From Enterococcus lactis (lineage in GTDB: Bacteria > Bacillota > Bacilli > Lactobacillales > Enterococcaceae): DNA of 64,000 bases. Both the position numbers and the translations under genes were made by a program. The notes under the pieces are model-generated. The model did not search any database. It worked only from the letters and a program-made list of their open reading frames with translations, and was not told the origin of the DNA. This document shows, one piece after another, positions 55,947 through 64,000 of the stretch; within the stretch, counting starts at the first letter, position 1, and the number at the start of each line of letters is the position of its first letter. Location: assembly GCF_015751045.1 (NCBI RefSeq), contig NZ_BNJW01000015.1, positions 1 through 64,000 on the forward strand. Direction: 5' to 3'.

Positions 55947-56690
55947 TTATGAACGATAATAAACTTCATCCAAAAACAGACCTTGTGCAGGGACGGTTTC
56001 TCCTGCATGCTGCCGCACTTTGCTTTCGAATATTTCATCGATTGTTTCTATCGGCATGGCACCTGTACCGATTTCTAGTAATGTTCCCATGATGATTCGC
56101 ACCATTTTATATAGAAATCCGTCTCCGACAAAAGTAAAATGAAGCATTTCTCCCTTACGTTCGATAGATAATTCATCAATCGTACGTACCGTAGATTTTT
56201 TTGATTTTTTCAATGCAGAAAAACCAATGAAATCATGTGTACCCATCAATTTTTCGCAAGCTGCATTCAGCTTATCCATATCCAACTCTTGAGGAAAATA
56301 AAAGCTGTGATTTCGTTCAAATGCTGAAGGAATCACGTTGTTCCAAACATAATAGCTGTATTTTTTGCCCACCGCATTATATCTTGCATGGAAGCGCTCA
56401 GGCATCTCTTCGATTCTTTTGATGACAATATCTCGCGGAAGATAGCGATTCATAAAGTCGATCATTTCTGCCAGTCCAATTTCTGAGTTTGTTTTGAAAT
56501 TTGCCACTTGTCCTCGCGCATGCGTGCCGGCGTCTGTTCTTCCTGATCCAATAATTTCTATCTCTTCATTTGTCATCTGATGCAACACTTTTTCGATTTT
56601 CCCTTGGATGGTTTTATCGTCATCTCCAAGTCTTTGCCAGCCTGAATATCTTTTTCCGTCATATTCGATCGTCAACTTGATGTTTCTCAT
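55947..56690 (-). CDS. truA: tRNA pseudouridine(38-40) synthase
   Basis: A 247-residue housekeeping enzyme that isomerises uridines 38-40 in the tRNA anticodon arm. The catalytic aspartate is D53 in GSGRTDAGTHARGQVANF, and DGKRYSGWQR, FHARYNAVGKKYSYY and DGFLYKMVRIIMGTL are all standard TruA blocks. The length is typical. GAGGAGCCACAAAAAT precedes ATG. In many Firmicutes truA sits with ecfT/ecfA and rplM; here it stands alone. Confidence 0.92.
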   Translation of the reverse strand: MRNIKLTIEYDGKRYSGWQRLGDDDKTIQGKIEKVLHQMTNEEIEIIGSGRTDAGTHARGQVANFKTNSEIGLAEMIDFMNRYLPRDIVIKRIEEMPERFHARYNAVGKKYSYYVWNNVIPSAFERNHSFYFPQELDMDKLNAACEKLMGTHDFIGFSALKKSKKSTVRTIDELSIERKGEMLHFTFVGDGFLYKMVRIIMGTLLEIGTGAMPIETIDEIFESKVRQHAGETVPAQGLFLDEVYYRS

Positions 56691-56754
56691 ATTTTTGTGG
56701 CTCCTCTATATTCCATTTGGTCTTCTCTCTACCTTTTTAAGATTGTAGCACAAA

Positions 56755-56798
56755 TTAAAGCTACTTGCTTCTCTGTGAGAGAAACCAAGTAGCTTTAA
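56755..56798 (-). terminator. Bidirectional terminator after the SIS gene
   Basis: TTAAAGCTACTTG (56755-56767) and CAAGTAGCTTTAA (56786-56798) form a perfect 13-bp stem with an 18-base loop that can pair further (TCTCT/AGAGA). It closes the second ascorbate-type PTS operon. Confidence 0.78.
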
Positions 56799-56825
56799 AT
56801 AATTGTTTATGAACAATTGTATTAT

Positions 56826-57563
56826 TTATAATTCATAATGAATCACTTCTTTATATTCCTCATATAATTCTGCGTTTCGCAGATCGCCCCCATCTAAATT
56901 CGCCGAATAAAATATAGGAGGATGTTTTATCCCATTTGCAATAAGCTGTTCGCAAACTTCCACGATGATCGTATTGAGGATGGCTGCACCGATTACAGTA
57001 GAGGAAGGACCGGCTTTTTGTACGATACCTGTCAGCTCACAGCAAGCATCTCCTATATCCCCATGGTTATCGATAACTATATCAGAAACCTCAAACAATC
57101 GTTTCCCTGATGAATGACGACTAGTGACCGATCGTGAATATTGGACATTCGTCAAACTAATGATTTTTACGCCCTTCGCTTTTGCAGTTAACGCTAAATC
57201 AATAATGATTGGGTTTCTTCCCGATACCGAGTGAAGGATCAATACATCTTGATTTTTAAATGAAACTGTTTTTGCTAAATTCGTTCCATATCCTTCTAAA
57301 CGTTCCATTTGACTGGTAAAGGTGATAGGGGAACGATCTAGCATCACTTCTCGTCCAAAGATAGCATTGATGGTCATCATCCCACCTGCCCGATAATACA
57401 TCTCTTCCGCTAAGATACCAGCATGACTAGCACCAAAAATATAGACCGAACGTTTTTGCAGATTCGCTTGGGTCAATACATCGATTGCTTCTTTGATTGA
57501 CTTTTTTTCTTCCTTTTCAACCAAATCTAATAACTGTTTGATTTTATCCATATATTTGAACAT
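56826..57563 (-). CDS. SIS-domain sugar-phosphate protein (UPF0309-like)
   Basis: A 245-residue SIS-fold protein. SVYIFGASHAGILAEEMYYRAGG in outline (about 38-60) is the first phosphosugar-binding loop, and VLILHSVSGRNPIIIDLALTAK in outline (about 107-128) the second. It probably isomerises or binds a phosphosugar and resembles the UPF0309 group. It is the last gene of a PTS operon, one base after the IIC stop, with GGAGGGTTCTAG before the ATG. The imported sugar phosphate is probably its substrate, possibly an amino-sugar or a keto/aldo-sugar acid (inference). Confidence 0.8.
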   Translation of the reverse strand: MFKYMDKIKQLLDLVEKEEKKSIKEAIDVLTQANLQKRSVYIFGASHAGILAEEMYYRAGGMMTINAIFGREVMLDRSPITFTSQMERLEGYGTNLAKTVSFKNQDVLILHSVSGRNPIIIDLALTAKAKGVKIISLTNVQYSRSVTSRHSSGKRLFEVSDIVIDNHGDIGDACCELTGIVQKAGPSSTVIGAAILNTIIVEVCEQLIANGIKHPPIFYSANLDGGDLRNAELYEEYKEVIHYEL

Positions 57564-58814
57564 CTAGAACCCTCCAAACAAACCGCTAAATCCTCTACCG
57601 ATCATTCCCCATAACGACAAATCGTTTCCGCCGAAAATCAATATCCAGCTTTGGATCGTCGTACTAAAAACAATAGCTGAAAAACCAGCTAATACGACCA
57701 TGACAAATGAAGCTGCGATTGTTCCGACAACCGCTCCACGAAAGCCACCTTGACCTTCACCGATGACTGCTGCACCACCACATTCAAAGAAACTTGTGAT
57801 TACTAATGGCACAAGCAACACGCCGAATAGATGGAATGAATTCGCCAAAACAACTAAAATCGTAGAAGTGATCATTGCCACGATAAAACCGATAATCACT
57901 GCATTTGGTCGATAATTGAATAAAATAGGCACATCAAATGCTGGTTTCGCTCCCGGTACGACTTTTTCTGCAATCCCTTGAAACGCTGGAATGATTTGAT
58001 TGATCAGTAGTCGGACACCATATAGCATAATGAGTAGTCCTGCACCAAAATTCAACCCTGCTTCAATCGAAAACATCAGGAGATTATCCCCTTCTGGTAT
58101 CAAAACAGGTGCGATGATCCCAACTACGGTATTCATCAAGAACATGACTAGTGCACCTGTAATTGAGATTTCTCGGAAAAATGAAAGATTCTCAGGTACT
58201 TTGATATCTTCTGTCGATTTTTCTTTATTTCCTACTCGTTTTGCTACAAATCCTGAAACTAAAGACAAAACACCCGTTGGATGACCAATCAGGAAAGAAT
58301 CATCTCCCGTAGCATCCCAGACATATTTGCGCATGATCCACGGCATAAAAGACCAATAACAAGCCGATAAAATCCCGCTGATCCCAATCAATGCTCCCCC
58401 TGACAGTCCTGCTTCCACACCAGCTGCTACAAATACGAAAGGAAACCACCAAAGCATATGACCTGTTAAAAAGATCGTCTTCACAGGTGTAAACCGAGCA
58501 ATCAATAAATGGATAACTAATCCTAAAAACATAGCTAATCCGACCGTTCCGCCATATTCTGCAGTAAACGTCACATCAGATAGTCCTTCTGTCACTTCTA
58601 CACCCAACTGTGTTTGGACAGCTATATTGATTGGAGAAATCGTTCCGACCAGCATATTGACTCCGGCGGTCAAAGCAACCATACCAAATGCAGCGGTCAA
58701 AGCTCCCTTAACCGTTTCTGAAAATGATTTTCGCTGGATGAACAGCCCGAGCATCGCAATCAAACCTAACAAGACGGGCGGATTCTTCAAGATGTGTTCA
58801 CTAATGAAATTCAT
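57564..58814 (-). CDS. PTS IIC component, ascorbate/UlaA-type (second copy)
   Basis: A 416-residue membrane permease of the same UlaA superfamily as 14661-15950 but clearly diverged. Visible are LLGLIAMLGLFIQRKSFSET near the N-terminus, FTPVKTIFLTGHMLWWFPF, LIGHPTGVLSLVSGFVAKRVG in outline, and YRPNAVIIGF (about 310). About 11 membrane segments. GGGGGAATAAAAGA precedes ATG. Located between its IIB gene (4 bp gap) and the SIS gene. The substrate is unknown; ascorbate catabolic genes are absent. Confidence 0.85.
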   Translation of the reverse strand: MNFISEHILKNPPVLLGLIAMLGLFIQRKSFSETVKGALTAAFGMVALTAGVNMLVGTISPINIAVQTQLGVEVTEGLSDVTFTAEYGGTVGLAMFLGLVIHLLIARFTPVKTIFLTGHMLWWFPFVFVAAGVEAGLSGGALIGISGILSACYWSFMPWIMRKYVWDATGDDSFLIGHPTGVLSLVSGFVAKRVGNKEKSTEDIKVPENLSFFREISITGALVMFLMNTVVGIIAPVLIPEGDNLLMFSIEAGLNFGAGLLIMLYGVRLLINQIIPAFQGIAEKVVPGAKPAFDVPILFNYRPNAVIIGFIVAMITSTILVVLANSFHLFGVLLVPLVITSFFECGGAAVIGEGQGGFRGAVVGTIAASFVMVVLAGFSAIVFSTTIQSWILIFGGNDLSLWGMIGRGFSGLFGGF

Positions 58815-58818
58815 TCTT

Positions 58819-59100
58819 TTATTCCCCCTTATCAGCTAGATATTGTTCCAATTGCGCCTTTATTTCTGAAGTATCCATATACTTTTTAATAGGATAAACA
58901 GGCGCTTTTACAGAAGCTTTTAGTTCTGGAAGTAATTCATGACTTGTAAAATAAACATCTGCCATCGTTGCTTTGGCAGTGGATAAATCTGTATTTTCCA
59001 CTGTCGCCTTTAAACCCAGCTCCTTAATTACTTTATCAAGAGACATTTTCAAAACCATAGAACTCCCTACACCAAATCCACATACTGCTAAAATTTTCAT
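58819..59100 (-). CDS. PTS IIB component (ascorbate type)
   Basis: A 93-residue phosphotransfer protein with the loop AVCGFGVGSSMVLKM; C7 is the phospho-acceptor. AAGGAGGAAGAAAA precedes ATG. It takes phosphate from the IIA encoded 12 bp upstream and donates it to the sugar held by the UlaA-type IIC downstream. Confidence 0.87.
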   Translation of the reverse strand: MKILAVCGFGVGSSMVLKMSLDKVIKELGLKATVENTDLSTAKATMADVYFTSHELLPELKASVKAPVYPIKKYMDTSEIKAQLEQYLADKGE

Positions 59101-59112
59101 TTTTCTTCCTCC

Positions 59113-59544
59113 TTATGCAAATAACTGAATGATTGTTTCTTTATTTCCTGATAAAATCGTTTGATATTTTTCATTGTCCATAAATATTTCCATGATATCT
59201 TTTAATCTCTCCAGATGGCTTTCGTGGTTTTTGGCAGCTAAAACCAAAAAAATATGGATTGGTTTCCCTTTCATATCTACAGCATCTTTTACGACTAAAA
59301 GGCTCATACTTTGCTCGTTTACTCCAAGACCTGGTTTTGCGTGCATCAGCGCAAAATAATCAGCCAATACCATATATGGTCCATTTTCCTCTACACTTCT
59401 GATCATGTTTTCTAAATACGTATGCGTTATCATTTTGTTTTTTAATAATGGATTGCTAGCGATTTCGACTGCTTTCATCCAATTTTCAGCCGTTTCTATT
59501 ACTTGGATTTGATTTTTCGGCAGCAATTTATTGATAGTACTCAT
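59113..59544 (-). CDS. PTS IIA component (ascorbate/mannitol-type fold)
   Basis: A 143-residue IIA protein. ENGPYMVLADYFALMHAKPG contains the probable phospho-histidine H68, with a second helix segment MKGKPIHIFLVLAAKNHESHLERL in outline. The ATG at 59544 follows GGAGGTCAGAGA and overlaps the regulator stop (ATGA), so the two are translationally coupled. The sequence resembles the IIA domain of the regulator at 16314-18395 more than the IIA-like domain of its own upstream regulator (judged from the histidine motif). Confidence 0.85.
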   Translation of the reverse strand: MSTINKLLPKNQIQVIETAENWMKAVEIASNPLLKNKMITHTYLENMIRSVEENGPYMVLADYFALMHAKPGLGVNEQSMSLLVVKDAVDMKGKPIHIFLVLAAKNHESHLERLKDIMEIFMDNEKYQTILSGNKETIIQLFA

Positions 59545-61181
59545 TCTCTGACCTCCAACATTTTTGAAATAAACCAATTTTTATCCTCTATTCCTTGCAT
59601 GACCATTTTCATCACAGGTTCGACTTCTTTCACATCTTCTTCTCGGATCATTAGCAGAACAACGATATCTGCCTTTTGATATCCCCATGAAAATGGCTTG
59701 TCTGCTATCAATACAGCAACCGAAGTTTGTTTAACGACATTGGGATTGCCATGAGGAATAGCAAAACCATTCTCCAAGTATGTTGATTGGATTTCCTCAC
59801 GCTCAAAAATAGAGTAGAGAAATCGCTGTTTCGATTCTTCATTCTCAAACTGTTGCTGATCAACCAAAAAACGGATAGCAGCTTCTTTTGAATCAAAGTG
59901 ATCAAAATAGACATTAGAGGAAATAAGAGGTTTCACTTTTTCAGCTATCGAGCCTTCGATGTTTATTTGTTCGTTATCTATGACCAGATCGATATAATGA
60001 TTCATGATACGTTTCATATCTCTAGCAGTAACCATTGGCGAAATTCTTACTACTGGTCTAATTTGTTTAGGTATATCGACAGTGGAGATAATCAAATCTA
60101 CGTCAAACAAATCTAGTCTGTTCAATTTATCGACAGATGCTGTTTCGATACTATCGATATCAGGTAAGATTCTTCTGATTTTTGCAGAAACAAATGAACT
60201 GGTTCCCATGCCATTGGGACATACGAATAAGAGTCTATTTAATCGTTTGACACGCTCGATTGCTGCTTGGAAATGGATAGCTACAAAACCTACTTCATCT
60301 TCGGACAAGCTTACTTGATAAGGCCAGCGAAAATCATTTAACGCAAACCAGACAACACCATACAAAGAAGGATAATTTTGTTTTATCTCATCTATCAAAG
60401 GATTTACGATGGTCGTTTGAGCCTCAATACGTAAAAGCAGCTGATACAGATGGACAAGCAGATCTTCTTCTAAACGACTATCTTGGGTAAGATCTATCTG
60501 AATGCCTCTACTCACTTTTTGGATCAATTGCCGGATTTTTTCTCGAAATACTAAAGGGATCGTTTCATTTTTCATGAAAAAGCGTAAACCACTTCCCACA
60601 ATAACATAAGTCAAATACTGTACTTCTTCTTGCGAAAATTGGTAAATACGCTGTTCCTCTAACTGATGCAGCAATTCACAAACGAGGGGATATTTGTTGA
60701 ATTCTAAAAAATACTTTCCATATTGATTTTTACCTTTTAAACTGATTTTCTTCCCTTCTCTTAAACGCTGAATCATCAATAAGATTGAAACGATGATACT
60801 TGAAAAGTAGCTTTCTGGTAGCTCAATTTGCTTGTCTGCAATGCTCTCGCGAAAAGATCGTTCGACTATTGCTAGAAGCTTTCGATCCACTATTTCTCTT
60901 ACGATCTCCAATTCATCAAAATGATTCAGGATCATACGCTTCAGTACCTTCTGAACCTGTATTTCATTTCCTTCAAAATATGTCCCGAAACGATCAAAAC
61001 TGAGATTCAACCCTTCTTTCGCAAATACATATTTGATGTAAGAAATATCATTTGCGATACTGCTTCTGGAAACATAATATTCTTCAGAAAGTTGCTGGTA
61101 ACTTACATGCTCGAAATTGGACAATCTGTTCAGGATCGCTACTCTTCGTAGTTTGCTTTCTTGATATTGTATTACACTCAT
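59541..61181 (-). CDS. BglG/LicR-type PRD regulator with IIB and mannitol-type IIA domains
   Basis: A 546-residue activator. Order: winged helix with HVSYQQLSEEYYVSRSSIANDI in outline (about 25-46), PRD region (about 175-290), IIB-like domain with LLFVCPNGMGTSSF (about 305), and a C-terminal mannitol-type IIA domain with NGFAIPHGNP, where the histidine near 477 is the phosphorylation site. It is shorter than the 693-residue regulator because it appears to have a single well-defined PRD. It heads the operon with IIA, IIB, IIC and SIS genes. The ATG at 61181 is preferred because AGAAGG lies 8 bases before it. Confidence 0.85.
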   Translation of the reverse strand: MSVIQYQESKLRRVAILNRLSNFEHVSYQQLSEEYYVSRSSIANDISYIKYVFAKEGLNLSFDRFGTYFEGNEIQVQKVLKRMILNHFDELEIVREIVDRKLLAIVERSFRESIADKQIELPESYFSSIIVSILLMIQRLREGKKISLKGKNQYGKYFLEFNKYPLVCELLHQLEEQRIYQFSQEEVQYLTYVIVGSGLRFFMKNETIPLVFREKIRQLIQKVSRGIQIDLTQDSRLEEDLLVHLYQLLLRIEAQTTIVNPLIDEIKQNYPSLYGVVWFALNDFRWPYQVSLSEDEVGFVAIHFQAAIERVKRLNRLLFVCPNGMGTSSFVSAKIRRILPDIDSIETASVDKLNRLDLFDVDLIISTVDIPKQIRPVVRISPMVTARDMKRIMNHYIDLVIDNEQINIEGSIAEKVKPLISSNVYFDHFDSKEAAIRFLVDQQQFENEESKQRFLYSIFEREEIQSTYLENGFAIPHGNPNVVKQTSVAVLIADKPFSWGYQKADIVVLLMIREEDVKEVEPVMKMVMQGIEDKNWFISKMLEVRE

Positions 61182-61341
61182 TTCCATCACCTTCTATATT
61201 CACTATAATTTTTTCTTATAAGGAGAACTAGACCAAATAAAAGATTAAAATAACCTGAGAAATCATACACTGCTCTTTCTCAGTTAATATACGCTAAAAC
61301 AGAAGCTATACAAGAAAATTATGGAACTATATTTCAGAAAA

Positions 61342-61380
61342 ACAAAAAAACAGCCAACGGACGAAATGTCCGCTGACTGT
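61342..61380 (-). terminator. Rho-independent terminator of the DUF998 gene
   Basis: CAGCCAACGGAC and GTCCGCTGACTG form a 12-bp stem with two G-T pairs and a 5-base loop, followed by a run of seven Ts on the minus strand. The rest of the gap 61182-61400 should hold the promoter of the PRD regulator. Confidence 0.85.
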
Positions 61381-61400
61381 TCAATTTGATGGCTCAAGTT

Positions 61401-62036
61401 TTACTGTCTGAGATGCAAGATACTCAACCAGGCAATGGGCACATAATTAAAGAAAAAACTGATTCTTTGGCAAAATCCTATTTTATTCAGGAATGACCAA
61501 GAATTTATAGAAGGAATTCTTGCCAGACCATAAATCGCCGCAAAAAGCAAACTGATCACAGACAATCCAAGGTATAAGTGGCTTACGTCCATTTGCCCAT
61601 TTTTTCGATAGATCAAGAAAAGAAGAACTGGAAACAATAAAAAACCACTATAACCTAAACCTGATCCGATATTATGGACCCATGTCGAGACATTCCACGA
61701 AGATTCATGGGTATTGATACTGAACAAACCTGTAAAGATACAATCACCTATACCATAAAAACCGATAGATGCTGTAACCAGGGTAGCTAACACACGAGAT
61801 GTACTTACAAATGCAGCATACAATGCAGGCAATGACAGGATGAAAAAAATCCCTGAAACCACTGACCAAATAAGAAATGCTTTTCTTACAGGACTGGAAA
61901 TCTCTCCAAATACACTAATCACACTCTTCATTTGATCTAATTCAGGATAATACAATCCTAATACGTACGGAGTCAAAAAATCACTCAACACGCCTAATAA
62001 TAAAAAGAAGAAACCAAATTTACGTAAAAAATCCAT
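61401..62036 (-). CDS. DUF998 family membrane protein
   Basis: A 211-residue integral membrane protein with six hydrophobic segments, matching the DUF998 family (FGFFFLLLGVLSDFLTPYVLG at the N-terminus, in outline; a conserved VHNIGSGLGYSGFLLFPVL stretch at about 117-135). Function unknown. TTGGAGGCGCATC precedes ATG. It appears monocistronic, with its own terminator. Confidence 0.75.
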   Translation of the reverse strand: MDFLRKFGFFFLLLGVLSDFLTPYVLGLYYPELDQMKSVISVFGEISSPVRKAFLIWSVVSGIFFILSLPALYAAFVSTSRVLATLVTASIGFYGIGDCIFTGLFSINTHESSWNVSTWVHNIGSGLGYSGFLLFPVLLFLIYRKNGQMDVSHLYLGLSVISLLFAAIYGLARIPSINSWSFLNKIGFCQRISFFFNYVPIAWLSILHLRQ

Positions 62037-62187
62037 GATGCGCCTCCAATAACAATTACCTATGCTTTTAATTGTTATTATAAACGACTTTATCTCGATT
62101 TAACAGGATCCTCTATTTTACACGAACATCTACATAACTCATTAAAAATTTGAATCGTCTTAAGGTTCATCCCTAAATATCTAATAT

Positions 62188-63429
62188 TCAACGTTCATTT
62201 AACCCATCTAATCGATCTTTCAATTTGATTTTTTCTCCACTTCTTTTACGCGCGCCTAATTCTCCTATTGCAGTGAACAACAGATCACTTGAGGAATTTA
62301 AGGCAGTTTCCATTGAATCTTGGATAACACCGATAATAAATCCGATACCGACGATTTGCATCGCAACATCATTAGAGATACCAAACAAACTACATGCTAA
62401 TGGAATCAATAACAGTGAACCGCCCGCAACACCTGAAGCCCCACAAGCAGCTAAAGCAGACAAAATACATAAAAGGACTTTCAAAACAAATGGTGCTTCA
62501 ATCCCTAAGGAATGTACAGCCGTCAATGACATCACGGAAATGGTAATCGCAGCACCGCCCATATTGATCGTAGCACCTAATGGGATCGATATGGAATAAG
62601 ACTCTTTCGTCAATTTCAATTTTTCAGCCAGCATCATGTTTATCGGGATATTTGCGGCAGAACTTCGGGTAAAGAAAGCGGGAAGCGCACTTTCTTTCAA
62701 ACAAAAAAGAATCAATGGATAGGGGTTTTCTTTAATAAACAAAAACGTGAGGAACGGGTACACAACTAATGCGACAAACAGCATCGTGCCAATCAACACA
62801 AGTAAAAGCTGCAGATACTCTGCCAATCCAGCGATTCCAGTCGTGGCAATCGATTGATAAACCAATCCTAAAATCCCTATCGGAGCGAATGCAATAATCA
62901 CTTGTACGACTTGTGATAATGCTACAGATATTTGATCCACCAATTCTTTTGTCGATTCTGAACGTGCTCGAAAAGCCAGACCTAACAACACAGCCCAGAA
63001 TAAGACACCAAGATAATTCGCATCAATGAGCGATTGAACAGGATTTTGTGTGACATTTGTCAACATCGTAGATAAAACACTTTCCAAATTTTGCGGTGCT
63101 TGTTCAGATACTGTTTCTTGTAAAGTAATAGGAACAGTAAAAATTGAACTTATAATCACTGCTACAAGTGCCGAAAGCAATGTTCCTACTAAATATAAGA
63201 CTAAAATAGGCTTCACAAATGTCTTATTTCCTATTTTATGTTTGGCAATTGAAGCCATCGTCAAGAAAAAAACTAGAAGAGGCGCAATTGCTTTCAAGCA
63301 ACTGACAAACAACGTACCCAATATTGAAATAAATGTCCACGTGGGGAAAAAGATACCAAACAATATTCCGACTAAAATACCAACAACAATACGTTGAACT
63401 AACGACATATCCAAAAACTTCTCTAACAA
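62188..63429 (-). CDS. sstT: Serine/threonine:Na+ symporter SstT
   Basis: A 413-residue dicarboxylate/amino-acid:cation symporter (DAACS family). The N-terminal SLVQRIVVGILVGILFGIFFP in outline, the serine-rich FTRSSAANIPINM hairpin tip (about 258-270) and IPLGATINMGGAAITI (about 285-300) identify SstT. It imports serine and threonine with sodium. The start is assigned to TTG at 63429, preceded by AAAGGGTGG, because it gives the usual SstT N-terminus; ATG at 63408 is the alternative. Stand-alone gene. Confidence 0.88.
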   Translation of the reverse strand: MLEKFLDMSLVQRIVVGILVGILFGIFFPTWTFISILGTLFVSCLKAIAPLLVFFLTMASIAKHKIGNKTFVKPILVLYLVGTLLSALVAVIISSIFTVPITLQETVSEQAPQNLESVLSTMLTNVTQNPVQSLIDANYLGVLFWAVLLGLAFRARSESTKELVDQISVALSQVVQVIIAFAPIGILGLVYQSIATTGIAGLAEYLQLLLVLIGTMLFVALVVYPFLTFLFIKENPYPLILFCLKESALPAFFTRSSAANIPINMMLAEKLKLTKESYSISIPLGATINMGGAAITISVMSLTAVHSLGIEAPFVLKVLLCILSALAACGASGVAGGSLLLIPLACSLFGISNDVAMQIVGIGFIIGVIQDSMETALNSSSDLLFTAIGELGARKRSGEKIKLKDRLDGLNER

Positions 63430-63737
63430 ATGACCACCCTTTCACAATTTTACCAATCATTGTATCATTTTATCTAAAGAAACTAAAGGTGCAATTTTCT
63501 AAAAATTCTAATAATACAATTGGCAATTCATGCTCTTGCAACATTCAATGTTAGTATTGGAGGGTTTATTCAATCTCTAAAGAAGTCGAGAGAAAACTAT
63601 TTATCGTTATTATTAAAGTTATCCAAGTAAAACGTAACTAAGATGAAGGACGAAACTAGAAATTTCATCCTTCATCTTAATTCTTTGACATAACAATCAA
63701 TTAATATTTTCCACTGAGTCTCTTCTTTCTCTCACTC
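63430..63737. other. 308-bp intergenic region with a strong hairpin
   Basis: No gene seen. AAGATGAAGGA (63640-63650) and TCCTTCATCTT (63668-63678) are perfect 11-bp arms around a 17-base loop. It lies downstream of the DUF4767-type gene and most likely acts as its terminator, although the following T-content is modest. The rest should hold the sstT promoter. Confidence 0.55.
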
Positions 63738-64000
63738 TCACTGGTTTACTTGCCCATAAACGATTTGATCAAAGCCATTTTTCAATTCATTATTCGCTGT
63801 CTCGTTGAAGTAAAGATAATTATCGGGATTCCCCTGATTTTGTTGTGTCACCAATACTTTTGGCTGATTTTGCTGAAAACCGAATAGATAGACGTGCTTT
63901 TTCAGATATGGTTCTGTCTCTGCATCGGAATAGACGGCTGTGATTTGATAATCTGCTTGACCTGTCCCGCTTTCTGACCATTCTGCAGAAACAGGCACTC
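63738..64000 (-). CDS. DUF4767-type protein, C-terminal part (runs off the window)
   Basis: The frame is open to the window edge; only the last 87 or so residues are visible. They contain KKHVYLFGFQQNQPKVLVTQ and NQGNPDNYLYFNETANNELK, followed by NGFDQIVYG, which match the DUF4767 domain of Gram-positive lipoproteins. An in-frame GTG near 63998 is probably internal rather than a start, since the domain normally has a further 60-80 residues before this point plus a lipoprotein signal. Function unknown, presumably extracytoplasmic. Confidence 0.65.
   Translation of the reverse strand, partial: VPVSAEWSESGTGQADYQITAVYSDAETEPYLKKHVYLFGFQQNQPKVLVTQQNQGNPDNYLYFNETANNELKNGFDQIVYGQVNQ

Overview
The window reads as chromosomal DNA of a low-GC lactic-acid bacterium, most likely Enterococcus faecium or a close relative. 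The evidence is the AT-rich sequence with strong GGAGG ribosome sites, many PTS operons with CcpA-type (cre) sites, a tyrosine-decarboxylase-like enzyme with amino-acid permeases, a malonate decarboxylase operon, Mga/AtxA-type regulators and Gram-positive families such as DUF1622 and DUF4767. Species assignment is inference; no rRNA or tRNA genes were seen.

Layout. 1-0.14 kb: 3' end of an IS30-type transposase. 0.17-12.5 kb: redox and housekeeping accessory genes (an Mga-like regulator overlapping a cysteine-free NADH-oxidase-like flavoprotein, a DJ-1/PfpI protein, an old-yellow-enzyme reductase with its MarR regulator, an oligo-1,6-glucosidase, a purine permease behind a PurBox, a second MarR, GNAT and Nudix proteins). 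12.7-18.4 kb: a PTS sugar operon with an ascorbate-type IIB/IIC, an aldolase and a P-loop kinase-like protein, run by a PRD regulator that carries the only IIA domain. 18.6-20.7 kb: a MazEF-type toxin-antitoxin cassette bounded by 48-bp direct repeats of the 3' end of a Tim44-like gene. 20.8-29.0 kb: a malonate decarboxylase operon (mdcH-A-C-DE-G-acyltransferase-mdcB) with a divergent LysR gene. 29.2-33.7 kb: an MmcQ/YjbR protein, a second Mga-like regulator and a P2-type ATPase. 33.8-40.6 kb: a tyrosine-decarboxylase paralogue with two permeases and a divergent third Mga-like regulator. 40.8-43.8 kb: a DUF1622 pair, an orphan Cas9-type tracrRNA-like sequence (about 41670-41757) and an oleate hydratase operon. 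44.2-47.5 kb: an unknown membrane protein, a zinc alcohol dehydrogenase, a YrhK protein and a GNAT. 47.7-53.5 kb: a cellobiose-type PTS operon, then a second IIC with a GH1 phospho-glycosidase next to a GntR regulator. 53.8-56.7 kb: aldo/keto reductase, MsrA, TruA. 56.8-61.2 kb: a second ascorbate-type PTS operon with a SIS protein. 61.4-64.0 kb: DUF998 protein, SstT and the 3' end of a DUF4767-type gene.

Working together. The gene set is that of a gut fermenter that takes up many sugars by PTS under CcpA and local control, decarboxylates amino acids and malonate, and handles oxidants and unsaturated fatty acids. A modular intergenic repeat (about 120-bp units ending in a terminator hairpin) sits at the 3' ends of genes at seven places. 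The most unusual items are the tracrRNA-like sequence with no cas9 or CRISPR array in view, and the toxin-antitoxin cassette between long direct repeats.
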